Shown one piece after another: positions 1-5,684 of a stretch of DNA of 12,884 nt. This DNA is from Pseudomonadota bacterium. Its GTDB lineage: Bacteria > Pseudomonadota > Gammaproteobacteria > Burkholderiales > JABEVD01. Both the position numbers and the translations under genes were made by a program. The DNA lies in assembly GCA_021811205.1 (NCBI GenBank), contig JAJZPK010000053.1:1-12884 (forward strand). Direction: 5' to 3'. Positions within the stretch are counted from its first letter, which is position 1. Every line of letters starts with the position of its first letter. The notes under the pieces are model-generated. The model had not been told where the DNA came from, did no database searches, and saw only the letters and a list, made by a program, of their open reading frames with translations.

Positions 1-535
1 GGTAGCCGATTGCCGCATCATAATTGCCTTCCTGGAGCATCAGATCGCCATAGAAATAATTGGCGTCTATTCCAGAGGGGTTCAGTTTCATGGCCTTTTC
101 CAGGTAGGCCCTCGCCTTCTTGCGGTAACCGAATCCGATCGGCCATCCCGGCACCTTATAATAAAGCGAGCCAAGCGTAGTGTAAATGGAGCCATCCAGC
201 GCATCGGGATTGATCTTTTCAGCCGACAGGAGCAGGTTTCGCGCATCTCTCGCCAGACCGAGCGCTCCGAACCCGCCTTTTACCTTTGCCTCGGAAGCCA
301 GAACGATCGCCTCCCAAACCAAAGGCTCCGCATGGTTCGGATAACGCTGGGAAACGTCCCTGGCCATTTCAGCCAGCGTCGCAAATGCGGATTCCCGCTT
401 GTCTGCTGGCGTCTTGTAATTGACGATATCCCATTCGTGCTGGATTCTCTCGATCGCCTGCTCGACTCCAGGATTGGCGTGGGCAGAAGTGGCAATAAGC
501 GCGGCGAAAAGCAGGGCGAGTTTCAGATAGTTCAT
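1..535 (-). CDS. Secreted TPR-type protein, 3' part missing
   Basis: Last visible gene of the minus-strand operon; it runs off the left edge, so only the first 178 residues are seen. It starts at ATG 535, within an ATGA overlap with the stop of the upstream dehydrogenase, which suggests translational coupling. Residues 1-20 form a typical signal peptide (basic start, LALLFAALIA core, cleavage after SAHA), so the mature protein should be periplasmic or outer-membrane associated. From about residue 70 onward it is helical with TPR-like spacing: PNHAEPLVWEAIV, INPDALDGSIYTTLGSLYY, and an AYLEKAMKLNP / GIDANYFYGDLMLQEGNYDAAI pair that fits a tetratricopeptide consensus around residues 142-178. 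TPR domains bind other proteins and have no chemistry of their own. The partner is unknown; a role linked to export or handling of the operon's product is only an inference from position. Confidence 0.8.
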   Translation of the reverse strand, partial: MNYLKLALLFAALIATSAHANPGVEQAIERIQHEWDIVNYKTPADKRESAFATLAEMARDVSQRYPNHAEPLVWEAIVLASEAKVKGGFGALGLARDARNLLLSAEKINPDALDGSIYTTLGSLYYKVPGWPIGFGYRKKARAYLEKAMKLNPSGIDANYFYGDLMLQEGNYDAAIGY

Positions 536-1347
536 TTTCCGGCTCCCTGGGAAAGGCTCAACAATCCCCTTGCAATCCTGTTGTTCTTCTTCAAGGCATT
601 GTCGACGATACGCGGCAGCAGGCTGTTGAGCCTGACAAAGAATTTTTCCGGCCAGCCGATGTAGCAATCCTTTGCATCGCGCTCGATGGCGGAGACAATG
701 ATCGCAGCGACGTCTTCCGGCTCGTCCATGGTGATGCCCGTTTTGAGGTTCAGCTCAACTACGGCATCCGCGTTGAGCGACGTGCGCGTTGCTCTCGGGG
801 CGACATAGGTCACGCCGATTTGCGTGTGGTCGAGTTCGCGCCTCAAGGATTCCGAGAAACCCCGCATCGCGAACTTCGTCGCGCAATAAACTGAAAAATG
901 ACCGAATCCGATCGTTCCGAACGTGGAACCGACATTGACGATTTTTCCGCTGTTCTGCCGCAGCAGATGCGGCAGAACGGCCTGGGTGAGCAGCATGGGG
1001 CCGGTGACATTGGTTTTGACGAGATGCTCCACATCCGCAGGGTCCTGACTTGGGAACGCGCAAAAACTCATGACGCCGGCATTGTTGACGAGCATGTCGA
1101 TGCCGCCGAGTTGCGCCGTCACTTGATCGACGAGCACGATCTGCCCTTCCTCGCGCGCGATATCGAAAACGAAGGGATGCGCCCTGCCGCCGTTCTTTTC
1201 GATCTCGTCGGCGACAGCCTGAAGCTTCGCTTCGTTCCTGCCGACGAGGGCGAGATGCGCACCGCGCCTGCCAAGGCGCAAGGCAAGGTGCATGCCGATT
1301 CCGCTTCCTGCTCCGGTGAGCAGAATCCGGCTACCCCTCAATTCCAT
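532..1347 (-). CDS. Short-chain dehydrogenase/reductase (SDR)
   Basis: A 271-residue classical SDR, predicted to use NAD(P)H to reduce a carbonyl or oxidise an alcohol. The Rossmann nucleotide-binding motif TGAGSGIG is at residues 11-18, NNAG at 88-91, the structural Asn at 113 (KTN), the catalytic Ser at 141 and YCATK giving Tyr154/Lys158, so the active site is complete. Basic residues after the second strand (GRNEAK, 36-41) hint at NADPH preference, which is inferred. The C-terminal segment (about 232-260, WPEKFFVRLNSLLPRIVD) is amphipathic and typical of SDRs acting on lipid-like substrates. Start ATG 1347 has GGGAG just upstream and overlaps the end of the diiron-protein gene by 17 bases; the stop overlaps the TPR gene start by 4. 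In this operon it could reduce an aldehyde or ketone produced by the ligase/diiron pair, but the substrate cannot be read from sequence. Confidence 0.93.
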   Translation of the reverse strand: MELRGSRILLTGAGSGIGMHLALRLGRRGAHLALVGRNEAKLQAVADEIEKNGGRAHPFVFDIAREEGQIVLVDQVTAQLGGIDMLVNNAGVMSFCAFPSQDPADVEHLVKTNVTGPMLLTQAVLPHLLRQNSGKIVNVGSTFGTIGFGHFSVYCATKFAMRGFSESLRRELDHTQIGVTYVAPRATRTSLNADAVVELNLKTGITMDEPEDVAAIIVSAIERDAKDCYIGWPEKFFVRLNSLLPRIVDNALKKNNRIARGLLSLSQGAGK

Positions 1348-1999
1348 CCTGTCTCCCTTGAAGGTATCTGAAGATGTCCGCGTAAAGCCTGTAGAACGCC
1401 TTTGCGCAATGGATCACTGCCGCCCTGTCATCCGGATCGTCCAGCCTGTTCACCAGCGATTCGTAAAAAGCGGTATGCCCCACGTCCAGCGCACCATGGG
1501 AAGTCAGATAGCTGAAAGCGGCATCCGGCAATTTCAGGCTTGCCTTGATTGCGCCTGCAGCAGCGGACGCGATCTGGACGCTGGTGCCCTCGAGCACGAG
1601 CACCATGCCGAGGAATCCCACAGGATTGCGCCGCGCTATCGTATCATAGGCATAGGCCACCATGAACTCGGTTTCAAGACTGGATGAACCGCATCGTACC
1701 GCCTGCGCATTGCCGCCGCAGGCCGCAATATCGTTCAGTATCCACTCGTGATGACCGACTTCCTCGCCGACATATTCGGCCATCCCGACTCTCAGCCACT
1801 CGAGCCGCTCGGTCAGCCTGGCGCCGCAGGCCATCAACAGCGGCAAGGTGTGCTTGACATGATGATAGGCTTCGGTCAGAAAAGCGATGTAGGTTTGCAG
1901 GGTGATATTGCCCGATGCGCCCGCCCTGATGATCGGCAGGGCGAGCAGCGCTTCGCGCTCGATGCGCGTCTCACCCATCAGTTCATCGTAAAACGCCAT
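1331..1999 (-). CDS. Heme-oxygenase-like diiron protein (CADD/PqqC/TenA type)
   Basis: A 222-residue all-helical protein of the TenA/PqqC/CADD superfamily, many members of which are non-heme diiron oxidases or oxygenases (UndA, SznF, CADD). Start ATG 1999 is chosen over the longer in-frame start at 2053 because a GGGGAGG sequence sits directly upstream and the extra 18 residues look non-domain. Candidate metal ligands are all present: Glu43 and His50 (E-x6-H), Glu80/His83 (ExxH), Glu137, and His168-x3-Asp172-x2-His175. From memory, CADD uses the same E-x6-H and H-x3-D-x2-H spacing, so this should be a metal-binding oxidase and not a TenA thiaminase, which lacks this full set. It overlaps the ligase gene by 17 bases and the SDR gene by 17. 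The likely job is O2-dependent oxidation, decarboxylation or N-oxygenation of an activated or free acid/amine, with the substrate unknown. Family call is firm; reaction is inference. Confidence 0.85.
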   Translation of the reverse strand: MAFYDELMGETRIEREALLALPIIRAGASGNITLQTYIAFLTEAYHHVKHTLPLLMACGARLTERLEWLRVGMAEYVGEEVGHHEWILNDIAACGGNAQAVRCGSSSLETEFMVAYAYDTIARRNPVGFLGMVLVLEGTSVQIASAAAGAIKASLKLPDAAFSYLTSHGALDVGHTAFYESLVNRLDDPDDRAAVIHCAKAFYRLYADIFRYLQGRQDGIEG

Positions 2000-3434
2000 G
2001 TTCCTCCCCGTAAAGCGCTTCGATTCTTTCCCGGTATTGCGGCCATATCGCATCGCGCTTCAATCGGCCGTTGATCGTCAGCTGGCCATTCTGAGGCAGA
2101 AACGGCTTATCTGCAATCAGCCATCTTCCTATCCTCGCATAATCCGGAAGCGCAAGATTGGCCTTTCTCACGGCATCATCAATGAGCGAGACATCTCTTG
2201 GGACGATCACCGCAACATTCCATGGCCTGCCCTCTCCGAAAACTGCGGCCTGTACTACTGCGGGGTGAACCGTCAGCTCGCTTTCCACCCATTCCGGTGC
2301 GACATTGCGGCCATATGACGTGATGAAAAGGCTCTTCTTCCTTCCGGTCAGGTGAAGATACCCGTCTTCGTCCAGAAAACCCGTGTCCCCGGTCGGCCAA
2401 TGGCCGTCAACCGGTTCCCCGCCGCAATAGCCCAGCATGACCGCCCCCCTGACCAGGATCTCGCCGTCTTCCGCGAATTTCAGCGCGACATGGGAAAGCG
2501 GCTTGCCTGCGCTGCCGATTCGCCTGGCTTCCACGGTATTCAGGCTGACTACCGAGGCGCATTCCGAAAGCCCGTAGCCCTCAAAGACCGGGACTTTCTG
2601 CGCCTCAGCCTGCTCGAGCAGACGCCTGGAGACCGGTGCCCCACCCACGGCAAGAAAACGCAACTCGGGAAGCGGGTGGCGCAATGCAAGCATGGATTGC
2701 AGCAACTGCGGCGTCAGAATGGCACAATTTGCCCTGTACTTTTCAAAGGCGGCAACCATCTTTGCCGCGTCGAATTTAGCCGCCCCTTCGAGCCCGACTT
2801 CATTCAAGGGCAGCAGGATGCAGGAAGCGCCTGCAAGGAGCGGAACGTAAAGGGCGCCAATGTTCTCGAGCAGGGTTGAAAGCGGCAGCACGCTCAGATA
2901 GCGATAGTCGGCGGTCGCGCCGGATGCCTGCAGCAACGAATTCGCGACGGTTTCGATGGACTGCCTGGAAAGGCATACCCCTTTCGGCCGCCCCGTCGTC
3001 CCCGACGTATAGGTGATCTTCACGGTACCGGAAGGGACCTTGGCTTGAGTCGCCGCGCATCGGATGAGCGCATGATTTCCGAAGGCGCTCTTGTGATTCG
3101 CAACGTCAAGCACCTTGTCTCCCAGCAACTCCGAAAAGAATTCGGCCCTGTCGGTCAGAATCGCATCGATTCCCGCATCCTGGACGACATGAGCCAGTTG
3201 AGACGGGCTGAAGAAACCCGGAAGCGGCACGCAGATCAGGCCGGCATGCAATGCCGCAAGATCGAGCGCCCCCCAGAGCGGGCCATTGTCCATCGCGATC
3301 CCGACCGTTTTCACACCCGAATTGCAAAGCCTGTCTGCCATTTCCCCGACTGCCGCTGCAAGCTCTGGATAGGTGTAACTGCGTTCGCCGTCGCAAAGTG
3401 CAATCCCCTCCCTGCACTCGATAGCAAAGGGCAT
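1983..3434 (-). CDS. AMP-forming acyl/aryl ligase (ANL superfamily)
   Basis: A 483-residue adenylate-forming enzyme that should activate a carboxylic acid with ATP to an acyl-AMP, then pass it to CoA or another acceptor. All core motifs are visible: the P-loop YTSGTTGRPKG at 142-152, EGYGLSE at 285-291, TGD at 348-350, the hinge GRKKS at 364-368, and the C-terminal LTINGRLKRD at 452-461 carrying the candidate catalytic Lys459. The LPLSTLLENIGALYVPLLAG stretch and the LTINGRLKR ending resemble long-chain acyl-CoA synthetases more than NRPS adenylation domains. It is shorter than usual FadD proteins (about 560) through a compact N-terminal half. Start ATG 3434 shares one base with the upstream stop (TGATG), so translation is probably coupled; a TTG one codon earlier is unlikely. 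No carrier protein or CoA-transferase is seen nearby, so the acyl acceptor is unknown. Confidence 0.93.
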   Translation of the reverse strand: MPFAIECREGIALCDGERSYTYPELAAAVGEMADRLCNSGVKTVGIAMDNGPLWGALDLAALHAGLICVPLPGFFSPSQLAHVVQDAGIDAILTDRAEFFSELLGDKVLDVANHKSAFGNHALIRCAATQAKVPSGTVKITYTSGTTGRPKGVCLSRQSIETVANSLLQASGATADYRYLSVLPLSTLLENIGALYVPLLAGASCILLPLNEVGLEGAAKFDAAKMVAAFEKYRANCAILTPQLLQSMLALRHPLPELRFLAVGGAPVSRRLLEQAEAQKVPVFEGYGLSECASVVSLNTVEARRIGSAGKPLSHVALKFAEDGEILVRGAVMLGYCGGEPVDGHWPTGDTGFLDEDGYLHLTGRKKSLFITSYGRNVAPEWVESELTVHPAVVQAAVFGEGRPWNVAVIVPRDVSLIDDAVRKANLALPDYARIGRWLIADKPFLPQNGQLTINGRLKRDAIWPQYRERIEALYGEEHGVLR

Positions 3435-4099
3435 CAAGGGAGGGGCTCCAGCAGCCTAAGATTGTCTAACAGCAATGGATAATTTTCCGGCACGCTCCCC
3501 ACCATGACATGCGGATTCTGTCCGTAATAGGAACCCCATCCTGCCTGGCATTCGTGAGGAAGCCTTGTTTTTTCAGCCTTGCAGATGGGGAAAATTTCTA
3601 TGCCCAGCTTGGCAAAGGCGTTTCGCAATCCCGGGATGGCGGTGAACGCAACCCAGTGCACGCCTATTTCATGAAGATGCGCAGTCAATACTGCGATCAG
3701 GTGTCTCGCCATTCCGGGACGAAAGCCGGCGAGATTGCCGACTTCGACGATGTCGTTTCTTTGCACGGGATGCATGGCCAACCCGGTCAGAATGCTGTCG
3801 ATTGGCGCATCCAGATAGGCTTCGAGGAACAGTTTCTCCGCCCCTGCGCTGCGCAGGCCGCATGCACCGAGCAGCTCGCCTTGCGCATCCCTTAAGCTCA
3901 TCAGCTGCGGCATGAAATGATGTACATGCGCCCCGTAAGCCAGCTTGAAAGAATTGTAGATGAAGCGCTCGATTTCCTCCCTGTCTTCAGCTTCAGGACC
4001 GGAAAAGGAGACATGAAAACGCTTGTCGATTGCTGTATTTTGCGTTTTCACGAATTCATTCATGCGCGAATCTTCGACCTGTAACATGGCTGCAGACAT
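3434..4099 (-). CDS. Thermostable hemolysin family protein (GNAT-like)
   Basis: First gene of the operon, 221 residues, the usual length for the family named after the Vibrio thermostable hemolysin. Family landmarks are present in order: HHFMPQLMSL (60-69), ACGLRSAG with KLFLEAYLD (79-97), the hallmark IVEVGNLAG (117-125), the WVAFTAIPGLRNAF block (149-162) and WGSYY (188-192). The predicted fold is an acyltransferase of GNAT / acyl-homoserine-lactone-synthase type, so an N- or O-acyl transfer role is a better guess than pore formation; there is no signal peptide and no obvious membrane segment. Start ATG 4099 has AGGA upstream at good distance; a TTG at 4144 opens a longer frame but adds non-conserved residues. 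It is followed by the ligase with a TGATG overlap, which suggests acyl-AMP or acyl-CoA could be its donor. That coupling is inference. Confidence 0.85.
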   Translation of the reverse strand: MSAAMLQVEDSRMNEFVKTQNTAIDKRFHVSFSGPEAEDREEIERFIYNSFKLAYGAHVHHFMPQLMSLRDAQGELLGACGLRSAGAEKLFLEAYLDAPIDSILTGLAMHPVQRNDIVEVGNLAGFRPGMARHLIAVLTAHLHEIGVHWVAFTAIPGLRNAFAKLGIEIFPICKAEKTRLPHECQAGWGSYYGQNPHVMVGSVPENYPLLLDNLRLLEPLP

Positions 4100-4135
4100 T
4101 GCATTTTTCCTATCTTTGCCAGAGTTGCCGCCTAG

Positions 4136-4165
4136 CTTATGCAACTACGCTTAAGACACTCTTAA
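4136..4165 (-). promoter_or_regulatory. Candidate promoter with overlapping palindrome
   Basis: On the minus strand, TTAAGA (4165-4160) and CATAAG (4141-4136) are spaced by 18 bases, each matching 4 of 6 sigma-70 positions, 37 to 66 bases upstream of the operon's first start codon. The -35 half is one arm of the perfect inverted repeat TTAAGA-CAC-TCTTAA (4151-4165), so a dimeric regulator bound here would compete with or contact RNA polymerase. The promoter match is weak; the palindrome is plainly visible. Confidence 0.35.
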
Positions 4166-4280
4166 CCGGATCGGCTTCGACGATGGCATTCATTCATCGA
4201 CAGGTTTCACGCAGCCTCTTTGAAAAGGCAGGCTGGCGCTCGGCCATGACGAGCACGATGAGGCCGCCGGTTCAGAGGCA

Positions 4281-4295
4281 GTCAACCGGGTTGAC
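4281..4295. repeat. Perfect 15-base palindrome GTCAACC-G-GGTTGAC
   Basis: Seven-base arms around a single central base, about 185 bases upstream of the operon's first gene. Odd-length palindromes of this type are common operator shapes. It shares no sequence with the second palindrome at 4151-4165, so if both are operators they would serve different regulators. No regulator gene lies next to it. Confidence 0.45.
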
Positions 4296-4350
4296 GAAAG
4301 GATGGTGCGGGAGATGAAGAAAGTGGTACAGCCCGTCCCGCTGCGCGGGA

Positions 4351-4374
4351 GTAAAACGCCGGCGCGCTCCGCCG
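4351..4374 (-). terminator. Weak candidate terminator after the desaturase
   Basis: Read on the minus strand, CGGCG-GAGCG-CGCCG forms a five-pair GC stem followed by GCGTTTTAC, about 50 bases past the desaturase stop. The T-run is only four long, so termination may be partial. A second hairpin, TCCCGC-TGC-GCGGGA at 4336-4350, follows without a T-run. Confidence 0.35.
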
Positions 4375-4424
4375 TCAGCTGATAGCCAGGGACAAGTGCG
4401 CGCCGTAAAACCTAATCGCCTGAA

Positions 4425-5498
4425 TCAGGCAGGCTTCCTCAGCATGGGATTGAGACGAAGCACTGCAGCTTCCCTGAAGCTGTACCATATCTTCTGCTCG
4501 TAGTCGTACAGTTTGCAGCGTTTGAAAATCCCGAATACCGTCGAAAAGCGGAAATGGTATTCATGGAAATACTGACCGTAATCGCGCTTGAGATCGCGAT
4601 AGGCGCGCTTCAGATGGTAGAAGGGAATCCTGTTGTCCACATGGTGCGGGATATGGATCATGATGTTGTGGATCAGGATTTCGCTAAGCGCAGAACAGCG
4701 CACGATGGTGCTGCAGTAGAGCTGCCCAATCGTATTGCTCCATTCCTTCCTGTCGTCGAAATAAGGAATGTCCGGATGGGTGTGATGCAGGAAAACGAAC
4801 AGCGCAATGAAATAATTGAACACCACAAAAGGCAGAATCACTGCTGCAAACACGCCCAGCCACCCGCCCGCGTGATGGTAGGCGAAGTAGGAATAAGCCA
4901 GGAAGAAAACCAGGGTAACCACCTTGGAAATCGAAAACATATGCCTCTCCCGCAGATTGGGATCAGGCTTGAACGTCACCATGCCGGCCCACCAGACGCG
5001 CAGCAGATAATGCAACGCGCAGGTATAAGGACTGCGCTCCAGACGGTAGACAAGACGCTGGAGAGGCGATTTGGCTGCGTACTCGGCAGGCGTCAAAGGA
5101 CGCCATATCCAGTCTATCGGCGTATAAGACGTGAATCCGTGGTGCACCTTGTTGTGACCGTAAGACCAGAGCCTGTACATGTTGAGGGAAGGCAGCATGA
5201 ACACCGTGCCGAGCACTTCCGCCACACGTTTGCTCTTGAACAGGGTGCCATGCGCTGCATCGTGTGCCCAGACGAACATGAACGCAACGGCGCAACCTGC
5301 AATAAGGCCGAAAAACAGCTTGGACAAGGTGCCCTGACCCAGGAACACGCCGCTGATCGCGCCAAGATAGATAGTCAAATCAAATACATACCAGAATAGC
5401 GCGCGCGGTATCGAGCGCTTGTAGCACTCGGGCGATATCGCCTGACGCACCGCCTGCAGCTTGAGATCTCGCAACTCACTATAAGATGGATGTTCCAT
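4425..5498 (-). CDS. Membrane fatty acid desaturase
   Basis: A 357-residue integral membrane diiron desaturase/hydroxylase that should introduce a double bond (or a hydroxyl group) into an acyl chain using O2 and an electron donor. The histidine boxes are HDAAH (79-83), HNKVHH (115-120) and HIPHH (282-286), with an added HHTH at 238-241; together they supply the usual eight or more iron ligands. Hydrophobic segments lie near 33-54, 60-78, 192-207 and 213-238, with the boxes on the cytoplasmic side. Start ATG 5498 has AGGA eight bases upstream. It is separated from the downstream operon by 325 bases, so probably a separate unit, and diverges from the DUF3034-like gene across an Fnr box. Regiospecificity cannot be read; a carotenoid or alkane hydroxylase of the same fold is possible but less likely. 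Confidence 0.92.
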   Translation of the reverse strand: MEHPSYSELRDLKLQAVRQAISPECYKRSIPRALFWYVFDLTIYLGAISGVFLGQGTLSKLFFGLIAGCAVAFMFVWAHDAAHGTLFKSKRVAEVLGTVFMLPSLNMYRLWSYGHNKVHHGFTSYTPIDWIWRPLTPAEYAAKSPLQRLVYRLERSPYTCALHYLLRVWWAGMVTFKPDPNLRERHMFSISKVVTLVFFLAYSYFAYHHAGGWLGVFAAVILPFVVFNYFIALFVFLHHTHPDIPYFDDRKEWSNTIGQLYCSTIVRCSALSEILIHNIMIHIPHHVDNRIPFYHLKRAYRDLKRDYGQYFHEYHFRFSTVFGIFKRCKLYDYEQKIWYSFREAAVLRLNPMLRKPA

Positions 5499-5553
5499 GC
5501 ATTTCCTTGAAAAAAACTTTTAAACTCAACCGACACAAATCCGGCATCGCGAA

Positions 5554-5572
5554 TGATAACGGAATCTTATCA
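5554..5572. repeat. Inverted repeat TGATAA-N7-TTATCA
   Basis: Six-base perfect arms with a seven-base spacer, 56 to 74 bases upstream of the desaturase start. It covers the proposed desaturase -10 element at 5564-5569, a position expected for a repressor site. The sequence does not match the Fnr pattern, so a second regulator is implied if it is functional. Confidence 0.4.
5564..5569 (-). promoter_or_regulatory. Candidate -10 of the desaturase promoter
   Basis: TAAGAT on the minus strand (5569-5564), predicting a start site near 5557. The centre of the Fnr box at 5597.5 would then lie about 40 bases upstream, the position of a class II Fnr-activated promoter, where no good -35 element is needed; none is seen. 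Confidence 0.45.
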
Positions 5573-5590
5573 GGAATTCGAGCATTTCTT

Positions 5591-5604
5591 TTGATCTGGA
5601 TCAA
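5591..5604. promoter_or_regulatory. Fnr/Anr box, perfect consensus
   Basis: TTGAT-CTGG-ATCAA matches the Fnr consensus TTGAT-N4-ATCAA at every position, and the symmetry extends to 16 bases (5590-5605, TTTGATCTGGATCAAA). It lies in the 186-base divergent region between the desaturase and the DUF3034-like gene. The box sits about 40 bases upstream of a candidate start site in both directions, so oxygen-responsive control of both genes is likely. The Fnr protein encoded at the right end of this window has the matching recognition helix (ExxSR). Confidence 0.88.
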
Positions 5605-5624
5605 ATCGGAAAATTTGCCGTCCT

Positions 5625-5630
5625 TATAGA
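5625..5630 (+). promoter_or_regulatory. Candidate -10 of the outer-membrane gene promoter
   Basis: TATAGA lies 20 bases past the Fnr box and predicts a start site near 5637, placing the box centre at about -40, typical of class II activation by Fnr. The untranslated leader would be near 48 bases and ends in AGGAG (5675-5679), five bases before the ATG. Confidence 0.55.
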
Positions 5631-5684
5631 ATTCACCTTGCCGCGACAAAGCGACATTCAAACCAATATAAATCAGGAGTCATT

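Larger units (their letters stand above)
4100..4424. other. Non-coding stretch between desaturase and operon
   Basis: A 325-base gap with no convincing gene. It holds the presumed promoter region of the minus-strand operon, two perfect 15-base palindromes (4151-4165 and 4281-4295) and GC-rich hairpins at 4336-4374. A plus-strand open frame at 4224-4382 reads as charged protein-like sequence (HDEHDEAAG, then NRVDERMVREMKKVV) but has no start with a ribosome binding site and a stop just before it, so it may be a gene remnant. No repeat or insertion-sequence end was seen. Confidence 0.6.

Noticed and set aside
1999..2053. N-terminal extension of the diiron protein (MRYGRNTGKESK...)
   Set aside because: It would overlap the ligase gene by 71 bases and lacks a ribosome site, whereas ATG 1999 has GGGGAGG directly upstream.
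4097..4144. Longer hemolysin-family start at TTG 4144
   Set aside because: The added 15 residues are not family-like, TTG is a weak start, and ATG 4099 has an AGGA at suitable distance.
4554..5399. 281-codon open frame on the plus strand
   Set aside because: Antisense to the desaturase with its intact His boxes; low-quality composition.
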